From JAUYIW01 sp043818555 (GTDB taxonomy: Bacteria; Patescibacteriota; Patescibacteriia; UBA9934), in assembly GCA_043818555.1 (NCBI GenBank), contig JBDRFP010000024.1, positions 1 to 18,489 of the forward strand: a stretch of DNA of 18,489 nt, in the 5' to 3' direction. The notes below the pieces were generated by a model. That model did no database searches. It was not told the origin of the DNA and saw nothing but the letters and a program-made list of their open reading frames with translations. A program made the position numbers and the translations under genes. Shown here piece after piece: positions 1 through 7,108 of the stretch. Each line of letters begins with the position of its first letter. Position 1 is the first letter of the stretch.

Positions 1-422
1 ATTGAGAAGGACGCAATAATAATTAGGTCGATGCTTTTAATCGTCAATATACTTCCAAACAGGAACGAGAGAAGTTCTGGCTGGTAGCCCTGAGTCTGGC
101 CGATCAGGATTACGCCAAGCGCCATGCTGGCCGTGAAGAGTATGCCTATTAATGTGTCGGACGGAAGTTTTGTTGCACGCTCAAGCGTGTAGATGATGAC
201 TGCAATTAAGACGGCCCAGGCGATTGCAAACGGAAGTGGTGTGAACCCGGCAAGAACTGCGATGGCGATTCCCGCAAGTGACGCGTGCGCTACACCCTCG
301 CCAAAGAAAGCCATCTTTCGAAGCGTTGCAAGAACTCCAAGGCTAGCAAGGAGCACACCTAAAATCGCTCCGGCAATTAATGCCCGTTGCATGAATGGGT
401 AGGTTAGGAGTTCGGCAATCAT
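1..422 (-). CDS. znuB: Metal ABC transporter permease, ZnuB/MntB-like (partial)
   Basis: Inner-membrane permease subunit of an ABC-3 family metal importer, probably for zinc. The visible 140 residues start MIAELLTYPFMQRALIAGAI and include the family hallmark region FFGEGVAHASLAGIAIA, followed by alternating hydrophobic segments (about residues 12-32, 50-85, 95-112 and 122-140). The C-terminal half lies beyond the window edge. The ATG at 422-420 is only one base after the stop of the ATPase gene, so translation is probably coupled. The substrate is inferred from the upstream Fur/Zur-type regulator and the His-rich binding protein; manganese or iron cannot be excluded from the permease alone. 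Confidence 0.9.
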   Translation of the reverse strand, partial: MIAELLTYPFMQRALIAGAILGVLLASLGVLATLRKMAFFGEGVAHASLAGIAIAVLAGFTPLPFAIAWAVLIAVIIYTLERATKLPSDTLIGILFTASMALGVILIGQTQGYQPELLSFLFGSILTIKSIDLIIIASFS

Positions 423-423
423 G

Positions 424-1203
424 TTAATGTTTATGTTCGTAAAGATGCGCTTCACCGCTGTAGAGGTCGTCTAGCTTGCGCTGCGTTAGCGCGGTTTGTG
501 GCGGTCCGGCGCAATAAAGTTTTCCGTTTATGCAAACTACAGTATCAACAAATTTGAGCACCATGGAAACGTCGTGCGAAACAAGTAGAATGGTTGCTTT
601 GTGTTTTTTATTTATGTGTTTCAAAATATCTACAAATGCAGCCTCACCAACAATGTCGATTCCGGTAGAAGGTTCATCTAAAATTAGAATTTTTGGGTCA
701 TTCAACATTGCCTGGGCAATTAGCACTCGTTGTAGTTGACCTCCGGAAAGTGTACCTATTTTTTTATCAAGCACAGATTTTTCCAATCCAACTCCAACAA
801 TCCTTTTTTCAATTTCTGTTTTTGGATTGTGTTTATGCCGAGCCAGGTTCATAAACTCGCGCACAGTAATGGGGAAGTGCTGATCAAACGAGAAGCGTTG
901 AGGCACGTAACCAATCAGGTGGCGGACATCGTCAATGTCGCTTCGAAGAATTTCAATTTTACCTGAGCTCTTTTTAACCAGCCCCAACATGGCTTTTAAA
1001 AGCGTAGTTTTGCCCGAGCCGTTCGGTCCAATAACTGCTGCAATTTGTCCTTCACCGATTGTGAACGAGATATCGTGCAAGACATCTATGTCGTCGTACG
1101 CAACACAAAGGCCACTCACCTCAATTGCCGGGTGTTCTTTAGCATGGACCTTTGCGTGCTTTGGTCCGCCGTGTTTACTGGTTTTGTGAGATTGTTTGGG
1201 CAT
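424..1203 (-). CDS. znuC: Metal ABC transporter ATP-binding protein, ZnuC-like
   Basis: Cytoplasmic ATPase that powers the metal importer. In 259 residues it shows Walker A GPNGSGKT (59-66), the ABC signature LSGGQ (152-156), Walker B ILILDEP (172-178) and the switch histidine (H210), all intact. The N-terminal ~25 residues before the ABC fold are unusually rich in Lys and His (His at 6, 11, 16, 20 and 24), and the protein ends HLYEHKH. These tails are extra to the usual domain and could buffer or sense metal (inference). The first 29 bases overlap the 3' end of the binding-protein gene in another frame. No other Met codon precedes the ABC fold, so the overlap appears genuine. No strong ribosome-binding site is seen, in line with coupled translation. 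Confidence 0.95.
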   Translation of the reverse strand: MPKQSHKTSKHGGPKHAKVHAKEHPAIEVSGLCVAYDDIDVLHDISFTIGEGQIAAVIGPNGSGKTTLLKAMLGLVKKSSGKIEILRSDIDDVRHLIGYVPQRFSFDQHFPITVREFMNLARHKHNPKTEIEKRIVGVGLEKSVLDKKIGTLSGGQLQRVLIAQAMLNDPKILILDEPSTGIDIVGEAAFVDILKHINKKHKATILLVSHDVSMVLKFVDTVVCINGKLYCAGPPQTALTQRKLDDLYSGEAHLYEHKH

Positions 1204-2068
1204 TGTAGAGCATTAAGTCGATGTAAGTTTGTCGGTCGTCTACGCCTCCGAGTGGGTCGAGTACTGCGATCGACAAGTTGTTGTCGGTTAGGAAGCTTTC
1301 TATTGAGTCGGTAGCAAGCTGAGGTTCGCTGTAGAGCACGGTTGTGCCAGCTTCTTCGATGGCGTGCGTTAATTCTACCAGATATTGCGGAGTAGGTTCT
1401 CGGCCTGCCGTAGGTTCAAATGTACCGACGATTTCCAGTCCGTACTCCTCGGCAAAGTAGAACCAAGCGTCGTGGAGGGTCACCATGTTCTGATTGTTTA
1501 CTTCGGCTAAGGCGTTGGTAATGTTTTGATCGAGCTGGTTAAGCTGACTTAAATAGGCAGAAGCGTTATTGGTAAATGTGTCAGCGTGTTCAGGGAAGCG
1601 GTTTGATAAATCGCCTGCAATAGTTTGAGTGATTAGTTTTGCGTTTTCAACTGTTAGCCAGTAATGCGGATCAGATGCGGTTTCACCATGACTATCACTA
1701 TGACTGTGACTTGATTGCTGATCGAGCAGCGTGATGCCATCATCAACTAACACTTTCTCGGCTCCAACACTTTCAATTACCGTGTTAATCCAGTCATCAA
1801 ACCCATAACCGATCGCATAAACAACTTCAGCACCTGCAAGATCGCGTAAGGTTGAAGGAGTAGGGTCGTATGTGTGGGGGCTTGCCCCGGCAGGAAGAAT
1901 CAACCCAACGTCCATTGTGTCACCAACTACGTTGAGTGTGATGTCGTAGATTGGAAAGATGGTTGCGGCAACAGGCGTAGATGTGGCGTCGTTAGCCTTG
2001 CGTGGAATCAGAAGTACAATAGTCGCCAAGATGATCACTAGTCCAATTATAATCAATGCGTGCTTCAT
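1175..2068 (-). CDS. znuA: Metal ABC transporter substrate-binding protein, ZnuA-like
   Basis: Cluster A-I (ZnuA/TroA) solute-binding protein of 297 residues that captures metal outside the membrane. Residues 1-22 form a hydrophobic signal or anchor (HALIIIGLVIILATIVLLIP) with no lipobox cysteine, so it may stay membrane-anchored. Expected metal ligands are present: His65 in SPHTYDP, His135 in DPHYWL, His199 in LHDAW and Asp271 in LDPLGG. A short His/Ser-rich loop (SHSHSDSHGE, about 120-129) precedes the second ligand; such loops are typical of zinc-specific members. The start is 3 bp after the regulator's stop codon, placing it second in the operon. Confidence 0.94.
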   Translation of the reverse strand: MKHALIIIGLVIILATIVLLIPRKANDATSTPVAATIFPIYDITLNVVGDTMDVGLILPAGASPHTYDPTPSTLRDLAGAEVVYAIGYGFDDWINTVIESVGAEKVLVDDGITLLDQQSSHSHSDSHGETASDPHYWLTVENAKLITQTIAGDLSNRFPEHADTFTNNASAYLSQLNQLDQNITNALAEVNNQNMVTLHDAWFYFAEEYGLEIVGTFEPTAGREPTPQYLVELTHAIEEAGTTVLYSEPQLATDSIESFLTDNNLSIAVLDPLGGVDDRQTYIDLMLYNAQTISQNQ

Positions 2069-2071
2069 AGT

Positions 2072-2443
2072 CTATTTTTTACAATCTGGACAAGTCCAGG
2101 AGAGCTGAATTTTGTGCTTCTTGAGTTTGGGTGTAGGGCAAGGTATACATGTGCCGATGTGGCATTTGTCACAGATTTTGTGGTCGTGATGTTTCCGTCC
2201 GGCCCATTCGAAGTGGGTTTCGCCATTATGGGTAAATGCTTCTTCAATGAGCTTTAGTTTTAGAAATTTATTAAAGTTACGGTACACTGTTATTCGCGAC
2301 GTGTGCACGAGAATTTTGTCCATTTGAGTCAAAGCCCAGGTTCGGTCCATTTTAAAATTTGCGATAATAAATTGGCGGTCTTTTGTTCTCTTCAGTCCTT
2401 TTTCTCGGAGCAATTCCTTAATTGGACATGTATGAGTACCCAT
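2072..2443 (-). CDS. zur: Fur-family metalloregulator, probably Zur
   Basis: DNA-binding repressor of the Fur superfamily, 123 residues, at the short end for the family. A winged-helix domain occupies about residues 5-70, with the recognition-helix region RITVYRNFNKFLKLKLI. The dimerisation half has the His-rich stretch RKHHDHKICDKC and three cysteine pairs (Cys91/94, Cys99/102, Cys118/121). Fur proteins usually carry two pairs for a structural zinc, so the third is notable. First gene of an operon with the metal transporter, 24 bp downstream of a long palindrome that is probably its own operator. Zinc specificity is inferred from neighbours; Fur or Mur roles are possible. Confidence 0.88.
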   Translation of the reverse strand: MGTHTCPIKELLREKGLKRTKDRQFIIANFKMDRTWALTQMDKILVHTSRITVYRNFNKFLKLKLIEEAFTHNGETHFEWAGRKHHDHKICDKCHIGTCIPCPTPKLKKHKIQLSWTCPDCKK

Positions 2444-2466
2444 ATTTATTGACTTTTTAGAGTTGT

Positions 2467-2500
2467 TGAAATCTCGATTGCAAATGCAATTGAGATTTCA
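2467..2500. promoter_or_regulatory. 34 bp palindrome, candidate Zur operator
   Basis: Near-perfect inverted repeat: 15 of 17 base pairs match, with outer arms TGAAATCTC / GAGATTTCA and inner arms ATTGCA / TGCAAT around a central AA. A further partial copy (TTTGCAATTA) follows at 2501-2510. On the minus strand a possible promoter (TTGCAA, 17 bp, CTAAAA) overlaps the palindrome, so binding would block the regulator-transporter operon. The ends GAAAT...ATTTC recall gammaproteobacterial Zur boxes, but the match is loose. The divergent gene's promoter lies 40 bp further on and may or may not be affected. Confidence 0.72.
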
Positions 2501-2538
2501 TTTGCAATTAGTCTCAATTATGCGCCGGTTGTCCATAT

Positions 2539-2566
2539 TTGTAAAGTCAGGATATTTTGCTATCAT
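2539..2566 (+). promoter_or_regulatory. Promoter of the YibE/F gene
   Basis: TTGTAA (2539-2544), 16 bp spacer, extended -10 TGCTATCAT with the hexamer at 2561-2566. The ATG at 2576 is 10 bases past the -10, so the transcript would have at most a few leader bases. No Shine-Dalgarno sequence is present. Confidence 0.55.
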
Positions 2567-2575
2567 GGGCTTGAT

Positions 2576-3637
2576 ATGAAAAGAATTGCTTTTTTGTGTT
2601 TTATTTTAACGATTGGCCTAACGCTTGGTGTGCCAATGGTTTTTGCGCAAGATACTATTGAGGTTGAAGCTGAGGTTTTAGGCGTTGTGAACAAACGGAC
2701 CGATGAAGGGATTGAGTATTTCGTGATCGAGGCGGCTGATCAGGACGGTCGGCTTTTTGAAGTCGATACATCAGAAGGGTATGTTGACTCGGCTAAGTTT
2801 GAGGTTGAGGAGGGCGATCGGGTGTTGTTGCAGGTGATAGAGAATCTTGACGGGAGCGAGACAGTATTTTTGGTAGACGTGGTGCGTAGCGGCTCGCTTT
2901 TATGGATCGCTCTCATATTTGCCGCGATCGCCATTGCCGTAGGCAGATGGCGCGGTGCGCTCGCGATCGTTGGCCTCGCTGTTACGCTTGCGATTTTGTT
3001 CTGGTTCGTCTTTCCGCAGATTTTAGCCGGACGTGATCCGGTTTTGATGACCGTAATCGGTTCGGCTGTCATCTTGGCAGTAAATATGCATCTAGCGCAT
3101 GGGCTTAGCAGGGGCACGTTTGCGGCTTTCCTGGGGACTATTGGAGGCCTAATACTAACATTGATATTTGCAAACCTGTTTGTAGGCCTTACCGGCCTGT
3201 CAGGGCTCGGATCAGAGGAATCGACCCTGTTGTTTTACAAAGCTGGCGACGTCATCATCCCGAAGGGAATCTTACTTGCCGGGATTATTCTCGGCGCGGT
3301 CGGCGCGCTCGACGATGTTGCTGTGACCCAGGGCGAGGCAGTGTCCGAAATCAAGCAAGCAAATCTGTCACTGTCGCGTCGTGAACTATTTACGCGCGCA
3401 ATGAGAATTGGCAGGCATCATATTGCCTCAACTGTAAATACGCTGGTACTGGCTTACGCCGGAGTCGCTATGCCACTTCTGCTTCTCTTTATGGTCACAA
3501 GCGACATCGGGACATTACGGTTTATAAACGAGGAGGTGGTCGCCGAGGAGATTGTGCGCACGATTGCTGGGACTGCGGCGCTAGTTTTAACAGTCCCGCT
3601 AGCAACTTGGTTTGCAACTTTTGTTCATAAGAAGTAG
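2576..3637 (+). CDS. YibE/F family membrane protein
   Basis: Integral membrane protein of the YibE/F family (353 residues), whose function is unknown. A signal peptide (about 1-24, ending PMVFAQ) is followed by a soluble region (25-105) likely outside the membrane and rich in Asp/Glu. About eight membrane segments follow from residue ~108. Family hallmarks are visible in the second half: GALDDVAVTQGEAVSEI and the stretch around GRHHIASTVNTLVLAYAG. It diverges from the metal-uptake operon and is followed 11 bp later by proS, so the two may be co-transcribed. No ribosome-binding site is seen; see the promoter entry for the likely leaderless start. Confidence 0.9.
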   Translation: MKRIAFLCFILTIGLTLGVPMVFAQDTIEVEAEVLGVVNKRTDEGIEYFVIEAADQDGRLFEVDTSEGYVDSAKFEVEEGDRVLLQVIENLDGSETVFLVDVVRSGSLLWIALIFAAIAIAVGRWRGALAIVGLAVTLAILFWFVFPQILAGRDPVLMTVIGSAVILAVNMHLAHGLSRGTFAAFLGTIGGLILTLIFANLFVGLTGLSGLGSEESTLLFYKAGDVIIPKGILLAGIILGAVGALDDVAVTQGEAVSEIKQANLSLSRRELFTRAMRIGRHHIASTVNTLVLAYAGVAMPLLLLFMVTSDIGTLRFINEEVVAEEIVRTIAGTAALVLTVPLATWFATFVHKK

Positions 3638-3648
3638 TCTTAAGACAT

Positions 3649-4908
3649 ATGAAACAGTCAAAACTTTTCACAAAGACGTCTAAATCGGCTCCAGCAGACG
3701 CAGACAGCACAAACGCCAGGCTTTTAACGCAGGCCGGGTTTATTAATCAGTTAGCTGCCGGGGTTTATACTTATTTGCCACTTGGGTTCCGCGTGCTTGA
3801 GAAGATCAAAGATATTGTGCGCGAGGAAATGGACGCTATTGGGGGTCAAGAAGTGCTAATGCCTGCGCTGCAGCCAAAGCAACTCTACGACGCTACTCAG
3901 CGCTGGGATAAAATCGACGTGCTCTTTAAGGTGAAGGGTGCGGGCGATAAAGAGTATGGTTTGGGTTCTACTGCCGAAGAGGTGATTACGCCGCTTGTGA
4001 AGGAGTATGTAAAGTCGTACAAGGATTTGCCGGTTGCGGTTTACCAAATCCAGGATAAGTTTCGAAATGAACCGCGTGCTAAGTCCGGGCTTTTGCGTGG
4101 GCGCGAGTTTTCCATGAAGGACCTGTACAGCTTCCATTCAGATGAGCAGGACTTCTTAGATTATTACGAAAAGGTCAAGGAGGCATATTTGAAGATCTAC
4201 AAGCGCTGTGGGCTCGATGCAATCGTTGCTGCCGCTTCTGGAGGAGTATTCACAGACAAGAATTCGCACGAGTTCCAGGTTGCAACTGAAGCAGGTGAGG
4301 ACTCAATCTACATAGACAAGAAGTCTGGTGAGGTTTTGAATAAAGAAATCGTGCCAAAGAAAGATTTGAAAAATACGGACAAGTACGACATTGTAAAGTC
4401 CATCGAAGTTGGGAATATTTTCCCGCTGGAATGTAGGTTCACAAATGCGTTTGACTTTAAAGTTACTGGAGAAGACGGAAAGCCGCTCGATGTAATTATG
4501 GGCTGCTATGGAATCGGGCCGTCGCGTGTGATGGGTTCAATTGTTGAAGTTCACAATGACGAGCGAGGGATGATTTGGCCAAAGGCTGTAGCTCCGTTTG
4601 CGGTGCACCTGATTTCGTTATCGGCAAAGTCTGACGATGTCCAATCAAGAATCGACAATGTGTCCGAAGACTTGTACACCGATTTTATCGACGCTGGCGT
4701 TGAAGTGCTTTGGGACGACCGCACCGACATGTCAGCAGGGGAGAAGTTTGGCGATGCAGATTTAATCGGCCTCCCGCTACGACTGGTAATATCGGAAAAA
4801 ACTTTGAAAGAAGACTCGGTGGAGTGGAAGGAGCGCGCGAGTAAAAAGGAAACGCTCATAAAACTCGACAAAATTACAGAAGCCGTCCACGCCTGGCTGA
4901 ACGAATAA
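3649..4908 (+). CDS. proS: Prolyl-tRNA synthetase, short form without editing insert
   Basis: Class II aminoacyl-tRNA synthetase that charges tRNA-Pro, cytoplasmic. The N-terminus (MKQSKLF...LLTQAGFINQLAAGVYTYLP) matches the bacterial type. Motif 2 (RNEPRAKSGLLRGREFSMKD, near residue 140) and motif 3 (MGCYGIGPSRVMG, near 284) are intact, and the C-terminal anticodon-binding domain keeps DDRTDMSAGEKFGDADLIGLP. At 419 residues it is about 150 shorter than the common bacterial enzyme. The missing part lies between motifs 2 and 3, where the Ala-tRNA-Pro editing (INS) domain normally sits; only about 120 residues separate the motifs. The ATG has no clear ribosome-binding site and is 11 bp after the YibE/F stop. 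Confidence 0.96.
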   Translation: MKQSKLFTKTSKSAPADADSTNARLLTQAGFINQLAAGVYTYLPLGFRVLEKIKDIVREEMDAIGGQEVLMPALQPKQLYDATQRWDKIDVLFKVKGAGDKEYGLGSTAEEVITPLVKEYVKSYKDLPVAVYQIQDKFRNEPRAKSGLLRGREFSMKDLYSFHSDEQDFLDYYEKVKEAYLKIYKRCGLDAIVAAASGGVFTDKNSHEFQVATEAGEDSIYIDKKSGEVLNKEIVPKKDLKNTDKYDIVKSIEVGNIFPLECRFTNAFDFKVTGEDGKPLDVIMGCYGIGPSRVMGSIVEVHNDERGMIWPKAVAPFAVHLISLSAKSDDVQSRIDNVSEDLYTDFIDAGVEVLWDDRTDMSAGEKFGDADLIGLPLRLVISEKTLKEDSVEWKERASKKETLIKLDKITEAVHAWLNE

Positions 4909-4915
4909 TTCAAAA

Positions 4916-4977
4916 GCCCTGCTAATTGTCATCCCGAGCGTCAGCGAAGGAACTTTCGACAACAGCGGGGTTTTTTG
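4916..4977 (+). terminator. Intrinsic terminator after proS
   Basis: Stem CCCTGCT (4917-4923) pairs with AGCGGGG (4964-4970, one G-U pair), and TGTC/GACA adds an inner helix. TTTTTT follows at 4971-4976. The large loop holds a copy of a dispersed repeat. Confidence 0.8.
4927..4953. repeat. Dispersed GTCATCC-GAGCG-GCGAAGGA repeat, short copy
   Basis: The pattern TGTCATCCCGAGCG ... AGCGAAGGAA resembles the longer copy at 10103-10177 (TGTCATCCTGAGCG ... AGCGAAGGAT). Similar GTCATCCTGAGC-type palindromic repeats are familiar from several unrelated bacterial phyla. Here it forms the loop of the proS terminator. Confidence 0.6.
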
Positions 4978-4987
4978 GTTGGCGCGG

Positions 4988-5016
4988 TTGACAAAACGGT
5001 CCGATTGTGGTAGGCT
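4988..5016 (+). promoter_or_regulatory. Promoter of the sigma-factor gene
   Basis: Consensus -35 TTGACA (4988-4993), 17 bp spacer, -10 TAGGCT (5011-5016). The predicted start near 5023 leaves a ~27 nt leader that includes the GGAGG ribosome-binding site at 5040-5044. Confidence 0.7.
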
Positions 5017-5049
5017 CGGTTCTTAATTGCTCATTACTTGGAGGTAGAA

Positions 5050-5592
5050 ATGTCAGATTCAAAGGTCGAGCTGACCGACCGCGAAATCATCGAGCAAGTA
5101 CTTGCGGGCGATGCCGCGGTGTATAGCGAACTTGTCGAAAGATATCAGGGTCGGATTTATGCTGTGGTCTACGGCATGGTTCGCAATCGAGAAGATGCGC
5201 GCGAAATTACGATAGACGTTTTCGCAGGGGCGTACAATAAACTGGCTCAATTCCGGCTCAATTCCGACTTGTATACCTGGCTTAAGAGGTATGCCCAGAA
5301 TGTGGCGATCAATCATCTGCGCAAGGGCAAGCAAAAGCCTGCCGATCAGGATTCGTCGGATCAGGCTCAGGAAGGTGTTCCGGACAGGGAAGAGCAGCGC
5401 AAGCGAATCATGGCCGCAATGGATGCATTGCCTGCAGATCAGAAGGCCGTAGTTACGCTCAGGGAGATCGAGGGCATGAGCTACAAGCAGATCGCTGAGC
5501 AGCTCAAGATCGAGAGGGGCAAGGTTCTCTCCTTGCTATTCTACGCCCGCAAGGCGCTCAAGGCAGCTCTCGACGAGCCCAAGGGTGACTGA
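5050..5592 (+). CDS. RNA polymerase sigma factor, ECF subfamily
   Basis: Alternative sigma factor of 180 residues with only region 2 and region 4, as in ECF types. Region 2 covers about 20-88, including ELVERYQGRIYAVVYGMVRN, EDAREITIDVF and the -10-contacting TWLKRYAQNVAINHLRK. Region 4 covers about 115-170, with ALPADQKAVVTLREIEGMSY and the helix-turn-helix YKQIAEQLKIERGKVLSLLF. The ATG at 5050 is chosen because GGAGG lies 5 bp upstream; a TTG at 5038 would swallow that site. It has its own promoter and a strong terminator, so it is monocistronic. No anti-sigma gene is adjacent, and its regulon cannot be read from the window. Confidence 0.92.
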   Translation: MSDSKVELTDREIIEQVLAGDAAVYSELVERYQGRIYAVVYGMVRNREDAREITIDVFAGAYNKLAQFRLNSDLYTWLKRYAQNVAINHLRKGKQKPADQDSSDQAQEGVPDREEQRKRIMAAMDALPADQKAVVTLREIEGMSYKQIAEQLKIERGKVLSLLFYARKALKAALDEPKGD

Positions 5593-5596
5593 CTTC

Positions 5597-5628
5597 AACC
5601 CGCGTCCAAAAGACGCGGGTTTCATTTT
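5597..5628 (+). terminator. Intrinsic terminator after the sigma gene
   Basis: Perfect 10 bp stem AACCCGCGTC / GACGCGGGTT with loop CAAAA (5607-5611), followed by a T-rich tail (TTCATTTTG). Confidence 0.93.
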
Positions 5629-5663
5629 GCGCAAGTATCTAATAGTTAGCACCAGGGCAAGGG

Positions 5664-5692
5664 TTGACAGGATCAAATATAAAAGATATAAA
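5664..5692 (+). promoter_or_regulatory. Promoter of the leader ORF and MFS gene
   Basis: Consensus TTGACA (5664-5669), 17 bp spacer, TATAAA (5687-5692). The predicted start is about 5699-5700, one or two bases before the leader ATG at 5701. It is the only convincing promoter upstream of the MFS transporter. Confidence 0.82.
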
Positions 5693-5700
5693 TACAGTGT

Positions 5701-5814
5701 ATGAATAAATACGCCCATAACACAATTTCGCACACAGGCCTTCCGCAGTTTGGAATGGTCAATTTTGCGTATTCCCGTGTTGTAGGAGTGTTTAATAGTG
5801 TGCCTATTGGTTAA
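5701..5814 (+). CDS. 37-codon putative leader peptide of the MFS attenuator
   Basis: Small ORF MNKYAHNTISHTGLPQFGMV (residues 1-20) continuing NFAYSRVVGVFNSVPIG to a TAA. Its ATG sits at the predicted transcription start, so it would be translated from a leaderless mRNA. I do not recognise the peptide, and it has no membrane segment. The case that it is a regulatory leader is positional. It lies between a strong promoter and a terminator, and its codons 23-28 contain the strand that can pair with the terminator's 5' arm. A small hairpin CCTATT/AATAGG (5803-5819) covers the stop codon. Translation itself is not proven. Confidence 0.62.
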   Translation: MNKYAHNTISHTGLPQFGMVNFAYSRVVGVFNSVPIG

Positions 5815-5855
5815 ATAGGATAATAACTATCAAATATCAAACAACCCGGGAATAC
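5769..5855 (+). promoter_or_regulatory. Antiterminator pairing of the MFS attenuator
   Basis: Bases 5769-5783 (GTATTCCCGTGTTGT) are complementary at 14 of 15 positions to 5841-5855 (ACAACCCGGGAATAC). That second segment contains most of the 5' arm of the terminator, so the two structures exclude each other. A weaker upstream pairing, 5714-5723 with 5777-5786 (9 of 10 including one G-U), could protect the antiterminator strand. Together they give a 1:2, 2:3, 3:4 arrangement like classical ribosome-controlled attenuators. Confidence 0.7.
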
Positions 5856-5871
5856 CTCTCGGGTTGTTTTG
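5839..5871 (+). terminator. Attenuator terminator upstream of the MFS gene
   Basis: Stem AAACAACCCG (5839-5848) / CGGGTTGTTT (5860-5869), loop of 11 nt, T-rich tail TTTTG. It is only ~20 bp before the MFS start and after its only visible promoter, so it must be bypassed for MFS expression. Confidence 0.85.
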
Positions 5872-5892
5872 TTCATTCAAAGGAGGATGAAT

Positions 5893-7059
5893 ATGCGATC
5901 GACCACAACGTACAATCTGTTTACTCTGCTCAAGAGCCTCGCAATGGGTGCGACGGCAACCTTGTATGTGCCAATGCTTCTTGACTATGGATTTACGTAT
6001 TCGCAGATAGCGATTATTAACGCCATCTACTGGGGCGCTCTGATTCTGTCAGAAGTGCCAACTGGGATGATTGCCGATGGCAGGGGGCGAGGGTTCTCTG
6101 TTGTGATGGGAGCTTTGTTCCACATGGTGGGCGGCCTTCTGTACTCTGTTGCGCGGGCGTTCCCGCTTGCGGTACTGGCCGAGGTTATGATTGCAGTAGG
6201 TTCGGCATTCTTGTCCGGCGCCCTCTCAGCTTGGATTGCAGATGCGCCTGACCGCAAGGAAACACTCGCGCAGGTGTATGGACGCGAGACTATGATTCGT
6301 GGGTTTGGGATGATAGCTGGAGCGTTTCTGGGTGTGGGGCTAGCAATGCCATTCGGCCGCTCAGTAGGATTCTTCTTGTTCGGCGTGTTTTCCGGGGTTG
6401 CAGCCTTGTTCGCTTGGCGGCGCATGAAAGGGCGGGAGCCTGAAAGCACCATGGGCGAGTTTGAGGCGCTCAGGTACAGTTGCCGGCACCTTAGGCGATC
6501 GGCCGCGCTTCGATGGGTTGTCGCGGTTCAGTTTCTCGCCGGCGTGTTCGTAATGTTTAACCTCTATTGGACACCTCTCGCGCTAACACGCGTAAACGAA
6601 GTAGGCCTTGGGTTTGTATGGCTTCTCATATATCCTTCCATGATACTTGCCGGGTGGCTTGTTCGAAAGGTGTCGCTCTCTCGTGAGCGCGAAGCCAGAG
6701 GGGTTGTGTTTGCTATTGTAATAGGCCTCGTTCCGCTTATGTCGTTTGGCATAAATCAGCCGTTGGCGCTGTGGCTGGCGTTTATGGTGCTGCACGAATT
6801 CGGGCGGGGAGCTCTTGCGCCATTGATCGATGCATACACGAACGAGCGTGTTGATAGCGGGTACAGAGCCACATTCGCATCGCTTAGGTCATTCGTAGGT
6901 TCAGGTGGGATGATGCTGACTCTAGCAGTAGCTTCATTTGCGCTTTCTGGCGCAGAGTCTGACCCGGCCATGATCCCGCGCGCCTGGTTTTTGGCAGGCG
7001 TAGTGTCGCTCGCGTTACTTCTTGTTTTGTGGCTTGTAAGCCCACGAACAGAAAAGTAG
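5893..7059 (+). CDS. Major facilitator superfamily transporter, probable efflux pump
   Basis: Membrane transporter of 389 residues with about 12 predicted helices. MFS marks include the loop 2-3 region GMIADGRGRGFSVVMGALFH (family A motif, DRxGRR-like) and the C-terminal YTNERVDSGYRATFASLRSF, a form common in drug and macrolide/tetracycline-type exporters. The start is ATG 5893 because AGGAGG (5881-5886) is 6 bp upstream; ATG 5887 directly abuts that site and is too close. The gene is preceded by a leader ORF and terminator, which suggests inducible expression. An efflux role and possible antibiotic substrate are inference from this layout and distant family resemblance. Confidence 0.85.
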   Translation: MRSTTTYNLFTLLKSLAMGATATLYVPMLLDYGFTYSQIAIINAIYWGALILSEVPTGMIADGRGRGFSVVMGALFHMVGGLLYSVARAFPLAVLAEVMIAVGSAFLSGALSAWIADAPDRKETLAQVYGRETMIRGFGMIAGAFLGVGLAMPFGRSVGFFLFGVFSGVAALFAWRRMKGREPESTMGEFEALRYSCRHLRRSAALRWVVAVQFLAGVFVMFNLYWTPLALTRVNEVGLGFVWLLIYPSMILAGWLVRKVSLSREREARGVVFAIVIGLVPLMSFGINQPLALWLAFMVLHEFGRGALAPLIDAYTNERVDSGYRATFASLRSFVGSGGMMLTLAVASFALSGAESDPAMIPRAWFLAGVVSLALLLVLWLVSPRTEK

Positions 7060-7066
7060 GGCAAAC

Positions 7067-7098
7067 TAAAATCCCGGCTCAATCGAGTCGGGATTTTT
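7067..7098. terminator. Bidirectional terminator between MFS and HU genes
   Basis: Stem AAATCCCGGCTC / GAGTCGGGATTT with loop AATC. There is a T-run on the plus strand (to 7098) and an A-run before the stem, so it can serve the MFS gene and the convergent HU gene. Confidence 0.88.
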
Positions 7099-7108
7099 CT
7101 TATTTAAT

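Noticed and set aside
193..402. 69-codon plus-strand ORF
   Set aside because: Antisense to the ZnuB-like permease, which has clear family motifs on the minus strand.
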